From Flavobacterium chryseum (GTDB lineage Bacteria > Bacteroidota > Bacteroidia > Flavobacteriales > Flavobacteriaceae), in contig NZ_SNWW01000005.1 of assembly GCF_004362015.1 (NCBI RefSeq), positions 1-64,000 on the forward strand: DNA of 64,000 bases, in the 5' to 3' direction. The notes beneath the pieces were generated by a model. It ran no database searches. It saw only the letters and a program-made list of their open reading frames with translations, and had not been told where the DNA came from. Below, one piece after another: positions 18,531 to 28,800 of this stretch. The first letter of the stretch is position 1. Each line of letters opens with the position of its first letter. Made by a program: the position numbers and the translations under genes.

Positions 18531-19892
18531 TTACTTTTTTACTTTAAAATTATAGCAGATACGCCAATCACTCTTTTTTATGTATTTGCTTTGGTATTTA
18601 TCAAAAATATGCGAAGGCTGAGTTTTTCCGTTAATAACTAACTGATTATCATCTAACATAAATGATAAGTCTTTATCATTGGTTATAATAAGCTCTTCAT
18701 CAATCATCTGATCGATCATTACATTTAAGGTCGATACTATTTTCTCACCTTCCTTTTCAGACATAACATTAGCCGTAATTCCTGTAATGGTATAATAATC
18801 TTTATCTTTTGAACTTTTTTCCGTTTCATTTATTGAAGTTTCAGGCAAAAAATTAAATGTATTACGAATTTTTAACTGACTAAATGCACCTATTAGCAGG
18901 ACAAAAAGAAATACTCCGAAAAGATGAAATTTTGTAAAATTAACTTTGCTGATATCGTTTTGATCTTCTAATAAAATTCTTTCCACTCTTTCTAATAATA
19001 CTTCACGATTACCCGAAAAACCTAATGATAAAGCCGGATTTTCTATGTCTATTGCAGCACAATAATACAATGCGCTTATATAGTCTTTTTTGTTATGGGT
19101 AATTTCTAATACTGCATCATCACAACATTTTTCTCTTTCATTTTTAATGAGATTAGAAAACCAGATAAATGGCAGATTGAAAAAGAAAATAGCTTCTAAG
19201 AAATTCTGAATCAAGTTTACAATGGAATCATACCTTTTTATGTGCATCAATTCATGATAAATTACGACTTCGAGCTGATCTTGAGACAATCCTGTTGTAA
19301 GTTGAATTGGCACTAAAACAATTGGTCTGAAAAAGCCCAAAACAACCGGTGAACTGATGGTAGATGAAAGATATACTTTGATTTTTTTTTTGATTCCTAC
19401 TTTGTCACAAAACTGTAGTATTTTTTGATTCCAGTCTCCGTTTAGTTCTATTTTGTTTTTGATAATGAGTCTTTTTATATTCCGAACTCCACAAAATAAT
19501 TTAATCATTTTATAACAAAATATCAAACACCATACTAAGGTTATTTCTAAAGCAAAATCATACATTCTTACATATAGATTCTCTAAAAACAAGAATACTT
19601 TTGAAATTTGAATGGGTTGAGAACTTAAATTTTCTGTATTATGAGCCAAATCAGGCAACAGAATGTATTTGTTACTATTAATTCCTTGGTAAGCAGTACT
19701 TAAATGACTAATTCCAAAAAACAGAATTATAGCAACAAATACAAACAACATTAATACTAATACATTATATCTTATCTGCGCTTTAAAATGCGAAGTAAAA
19801 TGCATAAAAATATAAGCTGCAACTGCCAATAGAATACCAAATACAAAAGAGCTTATAAATATGTCGAGTAGTGTTTTATAAAAAGCTTCCAT
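18531..19892 (-). CDS. BlaR1/MecR1-like M56 membrane metalloprotease sensor
   Basis: This 453-residue protein has hydrophobic segments near 10-30, 42-62, 112-130, 230-248 and 322-340. The M56 zinc site is HELMH (213-217), followed by the family motif NEREKCCDDAV (251-261). Residues 366-451 form a C-terminal extracytoplasmic domain beginning TITGIT. It replaces the penicillin-binding domain of true BlaR1, so the ligand is not expected to be a beta-lactam by homology. By analogy, ligand binding activates the protease and inactivates the paired BlaI repressor, encoded 16 bases upstream. The C-terminal domain is duplicated in the next gene. Its position beside an exporter and receptor suggests it senses the product or envelope stress. 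Confidence 0.88.
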   Translation of the reverse strand: MEAFYKTLLDIFISSFVFGILLAVAAYIFMHFTSHFKAQIRYNVLVLMLFVFVAIILFFGISHLSTAYQGINSNKYILLPDLAHNTENLSSQPIQISKVFLFLENLYVRMYDFALEITLVWCLIFCYKMIKLFCGVRNIKRLIIKNKIELNGDWNQKILQFCDKVGIKKKIKVYLSSTISSPVVLGFFRPIVLVPIQLTTGLSQDQLEVVIYHELMHIKRYDSIVNLIQNFLEAIFFFNLPFIWFSNLIKNEREKCCDDAVLEITHNKKDYISALYYCAAIDIENPALSLGFSGNREVLLERVERILLEDQNDISKVNFTKFHLFGVFLFVLLIGAFSQLKIRNTFNFLPETSINETEKSSKDKDYYTITGITANVMSEKEGEKIVSTLNVMIDQMIDEELIITNDKDLSFMLDDNQLVINGKTQPSHIFDKYQSKYIKKSDWRICYNFKVKK

Positions 19893-19908
19893 TTTCTCCT
19901 ATTTAAGT

Positions 19909-20283
19909 TTATTCCATTTTATCTAATAAATCCTTAATCTTTGACAGTTCTTCTTTTGAAGTTTTTTTGTTTCCCAAAAGCTGGATCATCAAATTTTCTA
20001 CAGAACCGTCAAATATTCTGTTTAAGAATTTTTCAAGCAAAAAAGTTTTGGTTTCTTCCTGGTTTTCGACTACATAATATACATGCTGCATATTGCTTTT
20101 ATCTCTGGACAAAATACCTTTGTCATTCATAATCTGCATTAGCTTTAGTGTCGTAGTATATTTTACAGGGCGTTCTTCATTTAATTTATCATTTACAAAA
20201 CGAACGCTTGATCCACCGTATTTCCAAAGAATGCTCAGGATTTCTATTTCTGACTTAGTTAGTTCATTATCTTTACTTTCCAT
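19909..20283 (-). CDS. BlaI/MecI-family transcriptional repressor
   Basis: This 124-residue winged-helix repressor has TKSEIEILSILWKYGGSSVR at the N-terminus and a YTTTLKLMQIMNDKG recognition region, with the usual C-terminal dimerisation helices (KFLNRIFDGSVENLMIQLL). I chose the ATG at 20283, which starts MESKDNELT. An upstream in-frame ATG at 20469 would add 62 Lys/Phe/Asn-rich residues foreign to the family, overlap the thioesterase gene by 47 bases and run through the inverted repeat at 20308-20329. It is followed after 16 bases by its BlaR1 partner. It probably represses its own operon and perhaps neighbouring cluster genes. Confidence 0.9.
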   Translation of the reverse strand: MESKDNELTKSEIEILSILWKYGGSSVRFVNDKLNEERPVKYTTTLKLMQIMNDKGILSRDKSNMQHVYYVVENQEETKTFLLEKFLNRIFDGSVENLMIQLLGNKKTSKEELSKIKDLLDKME

Positions 20284-20307
20284 GACTTTTGTATTTTGCT
20301 TTACCAA

Positions 20308-20329
20308 AGGTACGTTTTTTTTCGTACCT
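20308..20329. promoter_or_regulatory. Candidate BlaI operator
   Basis: AGGTACG (20308-20314) and CGTACCT (20323-20329) form a perfect inverted repeat around eight T residues, 25 bases upstream of the chosen repressor start. Position in the leader of the repressor gene is what autoregulation predicts. The sequence differs from the TACA-TGTA dyads of staphylococcal Bla/Mec operators. Confidence 0.5.
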
Positions 20330-20422
20330 ACAGCATTCTTAAAAAAAAAATCACATTTATAGTTATTTTTTTTAAACGCCCTTACTTTACGATAGTTCAG
20401 CATTCTTAAAATGAAGTAATTG

Positions 20423-21124
20423 TTATTTAAGGCTGGCACAATCGTTAAAACTGGTATCAAAAATTTCAATCAGCCGCTCTACATTATTATGTATAAAAAA
20501 ATGGTGCCCTTTTAATACATAAGGTTTAAACTCAGAGAGCGTATGTTTTTTCCAGTTGTTAATCTGATCTACATATTTTTCCAAATTTCCCATTACAGCT
20601 ACAATAGGAGCATTGACAATAATGTTTTCGGCATAAAAATGCTCTTCAACAATTTCAAAATCTGCTCTGAGTATGGGTATGACAAAATCTAATAACTCAT
20701 CGCTTTGTAATAATTCTTCGGGTAATCCTCCTAATTCATTGAGCATTGCGATAAAATCGGCTCTTTCTAAATCAGATCTTTTCGTTCTTGGTATAAGTCC
20801 TGGTCCGGCGTTTCCACTTACAATAAGACATTGCGGCGGCGTATTGTTTTTTTCTAATAAATCTGTAACTCCTAATCCTAAAGATGACCCTAAACTATGT
20901 CCATAAATAATAAAAGGCTCTCCGTTAAGTTTATCCGTTATTTGAGAAAAAATATCATTAATAGCCTCTTTATAAGAAGTTAATAATTTTTCTTTCACCC
21001 TTTTTCCTCTGCCGGGAAGTTCTACCGGTACCATTTCAAAATCGATATAATGAGACCTTAAGAATTCAAAAGAATAGATACTCCCTCCCGCAAAGTGCAA
21101 TAAGAATAGTTGTTTTTTTTTCAT
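20423..21124 (-). CDS. Type II thioesterase (editing)
   Basis: This 233-residue alpha/beta-hydrolase has the oxyanion segment LHFAGGS (9-15), nucleophile elbow GHSLG with Ser77, and the C-terminal GHHFF with the catalytic His (207/208). This matches the GrsT/SrfAD editing thioesterases, which remove misprimed acyl groups from carrier domains. The usual catalytic Asp in the G-x-x-D strand end appears as Glu (GNLE, 179-182), a conservative but unusual change. The gene lies 87 bases after hydroxylase 2, beyond a strong hairpin, so it may be transcribed separately from the synthetases or by read-through. Confidence 0.9.
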   Translation of the reverse strand: MKKKQLFLLHFAGGSIYSFEFLRSHYIDFEMVPVELPGRGKRVKEKLLTSYKEAINDIFSQITDKLNGEPFIIYGHSLGSSLGLGVTDLLEKNNTPPQCLIVSGNAGPGLIPRTKRSDLERADFIAMLNELGGLPEELLQSDELLDFVIPILRADFEIVEEHFYAENIIVNAPIVAVMGNLEKYVDQINNWKKHTLSEFKPYVLKGHHFFIHNNVERLIEIFDTSFNDCASLK

Positions 21125-21148
21125 TTTAATATTTGTATTATTTGTTAG

Positions 21149-21183
21149 TAAAACCTTGTTTTATAAACTAAAACAAGGTTTTA
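21149..21183 (-). terminator. Strong hairpin at the end of the main synthetase operon
   Basis: TAAAACCTTGTTTTA (21149-21163) and its exact complement (21169-21183) enclose a five-base loop. The 15-bp stem is 29 bases past the stop codon of hydroxylase 2 and is flanked by AT-rich DNA. It probably ends the long operon. Confidence 0.7.
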
Positions 21184-21211
21184 CATCAATTAATTTACCA
21201 ATGGCTTTAAA

Positions 21212-22840
21212 TTAATTGTCTACTAATTCACTTTTTAACTCATAATCATATAGCAATTCTTTTTCTCCAAATAATCTTTCAGCGATAATTCCATTTTCTT
21301 TACAGCTGTTTATTAATCTGTTTGATTCTATGATTGCCAAAGATTCCTCCGTATATTTGATACTGCTTATAAATTCTAACCAGGGCTCCATTCCCATTGC
21401 GTAGACATAAGCTTCTTTTGGTTTAAAAATATCAACCAATGATAAGCCTCTGTCGCTGTCGCAACCTGCCAGACGCCTTGACTGATCGTCTTCTCTATTA
21501 ATATTTTCGGTCATTAAGCAGCCATAAAGCCAGCTCAAAGGTGCACCTGCGCATTCCATACCTAAAAACAATACATCTACATCTCCTTTAACACGCTGAA
21601 TGTGTTCGTATAATCGAGGCTCCATAACACGTGAATCTGCTACAAACAAAAAGCTTAATTCATTGATGGCAACGTGGTAACAAGATTTTGCCCTGATATT
21701 AAGATCACTATGCTCACCCGTAAACGGAAGTCCTGTAATGATACAGTTTTCAAATTTTATTTCTTCCATTTCATCTATTTCGATGACATTTTTAAATCCG
21801 ATACTTTGAAACGCCAGTTTGATACTCGGATCCTGAAGTGCGCCACTTGTTGTTACGGGAACTATGATGTTTTTAATTTTATGTCTAAGCGGTAAAAGTG
21901 TTTCTAATACAATATGATCCTGATGATTGTGTGTAATCAAAACATAATCAATAACGTCTGGCAGGTCAATATCAGAGAAATGTTCTACTGTAGATTCATA
22001 GCCATAATAACTGATTAAAGGATCTACAAGAATACTCACATTTTTGGTTTCTATCAAAATACAGGCATGTCCCAAATAACGCATTCTCGCTTTGTCTCCG
22101 GTATATTTTTTATACGTTGGATGTTCTTTTTTGGTGAAAAAAGTTTTGAACAATTCCATTTGATCTTCTGTAACGCCCAATTCTTCTGCAACGTCTTCAA
22201 TAGATCCCGGATTTCTTTTCATTCTGCTTAAGGTATCAATTCCTTTATGATCAAACGGAATATCTAACTGCAATACTTTAGGATCTTCTAATTGTGGTGT
22301 ACTTAAACAAAACGGACGTTCGTCATTTAAGGTTTCCCACAAAGAAATAGACTGCGATTGTTTAGAATAAAAAGGGCTGCTGTACAATAACGATTCAAAA
22401 AAACGAAACGAAACGTTGTTATTTAAATCATAAACCAGTTCTACATACCCTTTTAAAATCTCCGGAACATCTTTATACAAAGGTTCAAGAGAAGCTCCTT
22501 TAGCTTTGGTTTTTAGCATTCTATCTAATTCTTTTATGGCATCAGATAATGCTATGGCGTTTGCTTGTTTTTCAAGAATTTCGGCTTTTAGTTCCTTTAC
22601 TTCCTCTACTCTTCTTGTTTCATAATCCATAAAAGGGCCACCCAGCATTTTAGGATTTTTAACTGCTGCTTCGTGAATCATTGGCGCCTGAATATAAGAG
22701 TTCATTATTTTTAAATGTCTCTCGACAATATTCATTGCTGCCGTTGCAGGCGATATTAAATGTGTCCATGCATACCATTTATCTACTAATGGTCCAATAA
22801 TAACGTTCGGTTTAAAATAATACTGATCTTGACTTTCCAT
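21212..22840 (-). CDS. CmlA-like diiron beta-hydroxylase 2 (MBL fold)
   Basis: This 542-residue protein combines an N-terminal domain (about 1-245, with WYAWTHLISPATAAMNI) and a C-terminal metallo-beta-lactamase-fold domain with H304-N-H306-Q-D308-H309. The family-specific Glu376 (TGEHSD), Asp402 (VADS) and Glu429 (GMEC) are also present. Length, domain order and these residues match CmlA-type nonheme diiron oxygenases, which beta-hydroxylate amino acids held on NRPS carrier domains. A simple hydrolase would be much shorter. It lies 36 bases after the TE-bearing NRPS-G, so its substrate is probably a residue on that protein, for example the unassigned second module. It is a paralogue of the protein at 53910. 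Confidence 0.85.
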   Translation of the reverse strand: MESQDQYYFKPNVIIGPLVDKWYAWTHLISPATAAMNIVERHLKIMNSYIQAPMIHEAAVKNPKMLGGPFMDYETRRVEEVKELKAEILEKQANAIALSDAIKELDRMLKTKAKGASLEPLYKDVPEILKGYVELVYDLNNNVSFRFFESLLYSSPFYSKQSQSISLWETLNDERPFCLSTPQLEDPKVLQLDIPFDHKGIDTLSRMKRNPGSIEDVAEELGVTEDQMELFKTFFTKKEHPTYKKYTGDKARMRYLGHACILIETKNVSILVDPLISYYGYESTVEHFSDIDLPDVIDYVLITHNHQDHIVLETLLPLRHKIKNIIVPVTTSGALQDPSIKLAFQSIGFKNVIEIDEMEEIKFENCIITGLPFTGEHSDLNIRAKSCYHVAINELSFLFVADSRVMEPRLYEHIQRVKGDVDVLFLGMECAGAPLSWLYGCLMTENINREDDQSRRLAGCDSDRGLSLVDIFKPKEAYVYAMGMEPWLEFISSIKYTEESLAIIESNRLINSCKENGIIAERLFGEKELLYDYELKSELVDN

Positions 22841-22876
22841 TGTTTTTATGATTTATTTTTAAAATTTGATTTGTGA

Positions 22877-25800
22877 TTAAATGGTTTCTATACTCGTTTT
22901 TTTGTAAATACTTCTAAATAATTCGCGATAGCTTTCAAAATTTTGCTCAGAAACAGCATCCCAGTGCGTACCCAATAGATAATGATGTTTAAAATCTCCG
23001 TTGGTGTAATCTTGCCAATTCTGCATGTTGCCTTTATATTTATTGTCGGTTGCCTCAAAGACATAAATATTGCTTGAAATTTTTCCTTCAAGCTGGTACT
23101 GGTTATTAAGCACTAAATTGTTTTTTAAGAAAGCCAGCGTACGTTTCTCTTGCTCTTCATCCAGCTTTATGACCTTTTTATATTCTGCAAGCAACCAGTT
23201 GGCCTGATGATCCATGTTTTGCAACTCGAGCTGATCTGCTTCTACAGTAGTAGGCCTGTCTACCAGAATTAAATCTATGTTGCTATAGTATTTTTCTAGT
23301 TCTCTTACTATTTCAAAGGCAATGGCTGCTCCCATAGAATAACCCAAAACTATAAAGGGCTCGTGGGTTTGGCGATTTTTGATTTCGTCGAGAAAAGATT
23401 TTGCCATTTCTTTAATTGATAAAGAGAATTCTTCTCCGTGTTCTAAACCTTGATACTGGAATCCGACTGAGTCAAATTCGTTGCTTAAAACTTTAGCCAA
23501 AGGATGATACAAGATTGAACTGCCTGTTAATGGCGGAATGAAATAGATTATATTTTTACGGTTATTAATCTGTAAGTCTATTAATAATGAATTTGATTTT
23601 TCTTTATCAGATGCCAGTCTTTTTATGGTTGGTCTGTTATAAATGTCTTTTATAGAAAAATCCAAACCAATTTTTCTTTTTAGCATAGACTGCAATTTGA
23701 TGGCTCGTAAACTATGACCTCCTATTTCAAAAAAGTTAGCTGTAACGCTTATTTCTTCTTTAGATAAAATTTCTTTCCATATTTGAAGAATCTTTTTTTC
23801 TACATCATTTTCAGGTTTTACTATTTCAACAGTCTGTCCTTCTGAATCTGTAGAAATGGCCAGTAATTTTTTTCTGTCGAGTTTTCCATTTAGCGTAAGC
23901 GGCAGTGTTTCTAGTTTCACAAAATGATTCGGAACCATATATTCAGGAAGTTTCTTTTTTAAAGTTCCTTTAATTCCTTTTACATCCAATTCCTGATTAC
24001 TTACTATATAAGCAACAAGATCTATCTCATTTGATGCCGATTTTCTGGCTAATACCGTTGCAGAATCCAACGTTTCGATTTCTAATAAACATTGTTCAAT
24101 TTCTCCCAGCTCAATTCTAAATCCTCTTATTTTAAGCTGATTGTCGTTTCTTCCTGCATAAATGATATTTCCGTCAGAAGTCCATTTTCCTATATCTCCG
24201 GTTTTATACATTTTTTCGCCGGGAGCAAAAGGGTTTGCTACAAATTTTTCTGCTGTTAATTCCGGACGGTTGAGATATCCTCTTGCTAATCCGGTTCCTG
24301 CTAAATAAATTTCGCCTGAACATCCGATAGGAACAAGATTATTATTTGCGTCTAAAATGTAAATCGAAGTATTCCAGACCGGTTTACCAATTGGGATAAC
24401 AGTATCCTGTTTTGAGGTGGTATAATAGGTCACATCAATAGAAGCTTCTGTTGGTCCATATAAATTTTGTATTGGCGTTTCCAGTTTTTCATACCATTTT
24501 TTAACAGTATTTAATTGTAAAGCTTCTCCACTGGTAATAACCTGTTTTAAACTGCTTAGGTTACTAAAATCATACGCTTCATAGAATAAACTGTCTATGA
24601 AAACATCCAGCATACTTGGTACAAAATGCAGACAAGTCACTTTATGATTTTTTATTAAAGTTTCTATATTTTGAGGAATACTAACATCTTCATCAGAACA
24701 TAATACCATTTTGGTTCCCCAGCACAATGGCATAAAAATTTCCCAAACCGAAACATCAAAAGTGAATGTTGTTTTCTGTAAAATAACATCCTGATTGGTG
24801 TAATCAAATGCTTCCCACATCCACTGAATTCTGTTTACAACTCCACTGTGTTCCAATATACATCCTTTAGGGTTTCCTGTAGAGCCTGATGTATAAAGTA
24901 CATAAGCAACATCTGTAGGTTTATTGATTAATGTCAGATTCTCATTTGAATAATTTTCGGCTACGGCCTGAAATTCCCCAAGCACTTTTGCATCTATAAT
25001 TAAGGCACTCGCACTGTCCTGAACTATGTAATCAATACGATCCTGAGGATGTTTAGGATCTATTGGCACATAAGCACCGCCTATTTTGTGTATCGCTAAA
25101 ATGGCTGTAATCATCCACTCACTTCTTGGTAATGCTACGGCTATTAAGTCGTTTGCACCCAAAGTATAATTGGCTTTCAGATAATGTGCTAATTGATTTG
25201 ATTTTTCATTTAGTTCAGCGAAAGTGAATTCTTTTTGTTGAAATACCAAAGCAATTTTATCAGGCGTATTTTTTACCTGTTTTATAAATAATTCTCCCAA
25301 TGTTGTTTCTGAAGGAAATTCATGCTTGGTATCATTAAATTCATGCAGCAAAGTATGTTTTTCTTTTGCGCCTAAATAATCTACTGATTTCAGTAATTGG
25401 TGTGGAGAAGCGATAAAGGATCGTAATATCGAAAAGTATAAATCATTTACCTGTTCTACTGTTAATCCTGATTTTAGTATTTTGGTTAACGAAAGACTTG
25501 CGTGATACAGATCACCTGTTGTGTTTACATTAAAATCTAGAAATGTATTTGTTTTATTGGCTCCTATTAACGAAACGCTTTCTTCTTCTTTATCGGGATT
25601 GCTGTTTTCTTTTATTTCGCTTTTTATCTTATTGTAAGTATAAAAATCGACATAGTTAAAATAAACATCAAAAAACGGATTCTCATTACTTTGCTGATTA
25701 TCAGACAAACTTGCTATTTGTAATAAACTAAGTCTTTCGTATTTTTTAAGTGCGATTAATTTATGCTGAACTTCAAGGATAAAATCTTTTACGGTTACCT

Positions 25801-28800
25801 CATAATTAATAGCAAAACGAAGCGGAATGGTATTTAAAAAACATCCTAGAATTTTATCTCCATCTTCGCAGCTTGGCCTGTTGTTGGTTACTAAACCTGT
25901 CACAACATCCGGATCAGCATTTAAAATACTTAACATATACAAGTAAGCGCTCAAGGAAACCTCTTTTACGGTTGTACCGGAATTAGATGCCAGCAATTTT
26001 AATTCACTTACTTCATTTTCAGACAATATGTTTCCGTAAATACTGCTTACAGGCGTATTGGTAAAGATGTTGAGTTTGCTTGAATCTTGTAATTCTTCTT
26101 TCCAAAATGACTGAATTTCAGTATCTTTTTTATCGATTTCGTGTTCGATTACATAGTTTTTATAACTGGCTTTTATTTTTTCAGGTTTGAATGTAATATC
26201 TTCTAAAAGATTCAGATATAAGTTATTTAATTCTGTTAAAAGCATCGAATCACTCCAGCCGTCAATAATAGCGTGATGACATTGAGAAACAAAAACAATC
26301 ATATCATCACCAATATTAAAAGCGGCCATTCTGAATAAAGGTATGCTAGTCAAATCAAACGGTTTTGCTAATTCTGACTGAAGAAATGCGCCAATAACCT
26401 GTTCTTTTTCTTTCAGAGAATCCAGATGAGATAAATTCTGGTAAACTACAGGAATCTCAATATTTTTATACACGATTTGAACTTCCTGCTCATAATCATG
26501 CATGTTAAAACCTGTTCTTAGAATCTCATGCTTGTTCACCATTAATTGCATCGCCAATCTGAAAACCGAAATATCAAAATTGACGAACTGTCTCTGATTA
26601 ATGATTTGATCGTGATAAATACTCGTTCCTTCATACAATAAGGATTCGTAAACCATTCCTTTCTGAATGTCACTCATTGGGTACAAATCTTCTATAGCCT
26701 CCGATTTGTTTTGATCCAAAGATTCTAAAACACTATTTTTGATAGCATCAATATAGTTTACAACATCTTTTCTGGCCTCTGTACTTTCTGCTTTTCTGCT
26801 ATCAAGCGATTTTTTATTATGGATGATAAAATCAGCTAATTTTGAGATGTTAGCGTAGGTATAAACATCTGAAATACTGATTTCTAGCCGCATTTCGTTA
26901 TAAATACCGTTAACAATTTTTAATACCTTAATTGAGTCACCTCCTAAATCAAAGAACCGATCGTTTACGCCTATTTTTTCTTTGTCCAAAACAGTTTGCC
27001 AAATATTGACTAAGGCAATTTCTTCTTCGGTTTGTGGCGCTACGTAATCTTCTCCGGTTCTGTTATCGCTATCACCAATTTCCAGTAATGCTTTAGTATC
27101 AATTTTTCCGTTTGGTGTTGCAGGAAAACCAGACAACGTAATAAAGTGAGCAGGAACGGCATAACCTGGCAGTAAATCTTTCAGGTAATTTTTTAGATCT
27201 GAAGTATTTAATGCTTCGTCTGCAACCAAATAAGCATACAATTCATTATCGCCAGATTTGTTTTCTTTTGTTAAAACCACAGCAGATTGTATAAAGCCAG
27301 ATTGCTCGATAGCATATTGTACTTCGTTTAATTCGATACGATATCCTCTTACTTTTACCTGATTGTCTTTTCGTCCAAGAAATTCAATTTCTCCTTCTGA
27401 ATTCCATCTTCCTAAATCGCCGGTTTTGTACATAAGTCCCGATTTCTGAAACGGATCTTTTACAAATTTTTGATTCGTTAATTCCGAATTGTTCAAATAT
27501 CCTTTGGTAACGCCATTACCGCCAATGTGCAATTCACCAATTACGCCTACGGGAACCAAATCTTCTTTATCGTTTAAAATATAAATATGCGTATTGGCAA
27601 TTGGTTTTCCGATGGTTGCTGTTACTGGTTTTCCTTCTTCGTATTTGTGAACACTACTCCAAACCGAACATTCAGTAGGACCATATTCATTAAATAACTG
27701 ACAGCCTGATTGCCCTATTTTACTTTTAAAATGATCTTCAATTAAACTTATCGGGCAGGTTTCTCCAGCTACTGTAACTTCTTCCAGAGCAGTTTCTTTG
27801 CCTTGTAAAGCCATTAAAAGCAATTTATAATAAGAAGGAACCGTTAATAAATGGCTAACTTTTTCAGCAACAATATAATCAGCAATAAAGTTTACATTCG
27901 CAATATTGGCATTAGTCGTTATGGCTAATTTCCCTCCGTTTGTTAACGTGCTGAATATTCCTGCTACCGAACTGTCAAAAGCAAAAGATGACAATAATAA
28001 GAAACATTTTATAGGAACATATACGTCATTTCTTGGTGCTAACGAATGCTGTAAATTAGCATGTGTTACTATAACTCCTTTTGGATTTCCTGTAGATCCT
28101 GACGTATAAATAATATAAGCCAAGTGTTCCGGTAAAACATTTATTTCTGAATTGGTTACTGAATTTGTTAAAGTATCCATCTGCAAATCCATTGCAAATA
28201 TTTCTCCCTGATAATACGCTAAATCAAAAATATAATCAGATTGCGTCAACAGTACTTTTACGTTGGTATCTTTTAGAATAAATTCTTTTCTTGAAACCGG
28301 ATAATCAGGATCTATAGGCACATAGGCAGCTCCTGCTTTTAATATTCCTAAAATCCCAATAAACATCAGCTCCGAGCGATCCATCATTATACCCACAAAA
28401 TCATTAGGTTCTATCGTATAATTTTCAAGTAAAAAATGAGCCAGCTGATTCGAGCGTTCGTGTAATTCAAGATAAGTAATCTGAGTTCCTTCAAAAGCAA
28501 TTGCTATTGCTTCAGGATTTTTGTTCACCTGATCGTTTACCATTTCTATGACCGTTTTTGATTGGTCATAGTCCATTTGTTTCGAATTAAAACTTAGTAA
28601 ATGCTGTTTTTCTTCTTCAGATAACCATTTTACTTCTTCTATTGGCAATTCTGTATCCTGCAATAAAGCAGCCAATAAATGTTCAAGATGGCTGGCAAAT
28701 TGTTCAATTCTTTCTGAATCAAATACATCACTATTATAAATAATACTTGTCGCTAATCCATTTTCAGATTCAACAAAATTAAATACCAAATCAAATACGC

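Noticed and set aside
20093..20362. + strand frames opposite the repressor and inside the synthetases (for example 35124-35531, 40542-40901, 47598-47909)
   Set aside because: They lie antisense to well-supported genes, lack family motifs and reflect AT-rich codon bias.
20284..20469. Long start for the BlaI-like repressor
   Set aside because: The extra 62 residues are unlike the family, overlap the thioesterase gene and cross the candidate operator; the ATG at 20283 gives the standard length.
21212..22840. Beta-lactamase or resistance hydrolase
   Set aside because: The HxHxDH motif is present, but the 540-residue length, the N-terminal domain and the extra Glu/Asp ligands fit the CmlA oxygenase family, and two copies lie inside the synthetase operon.
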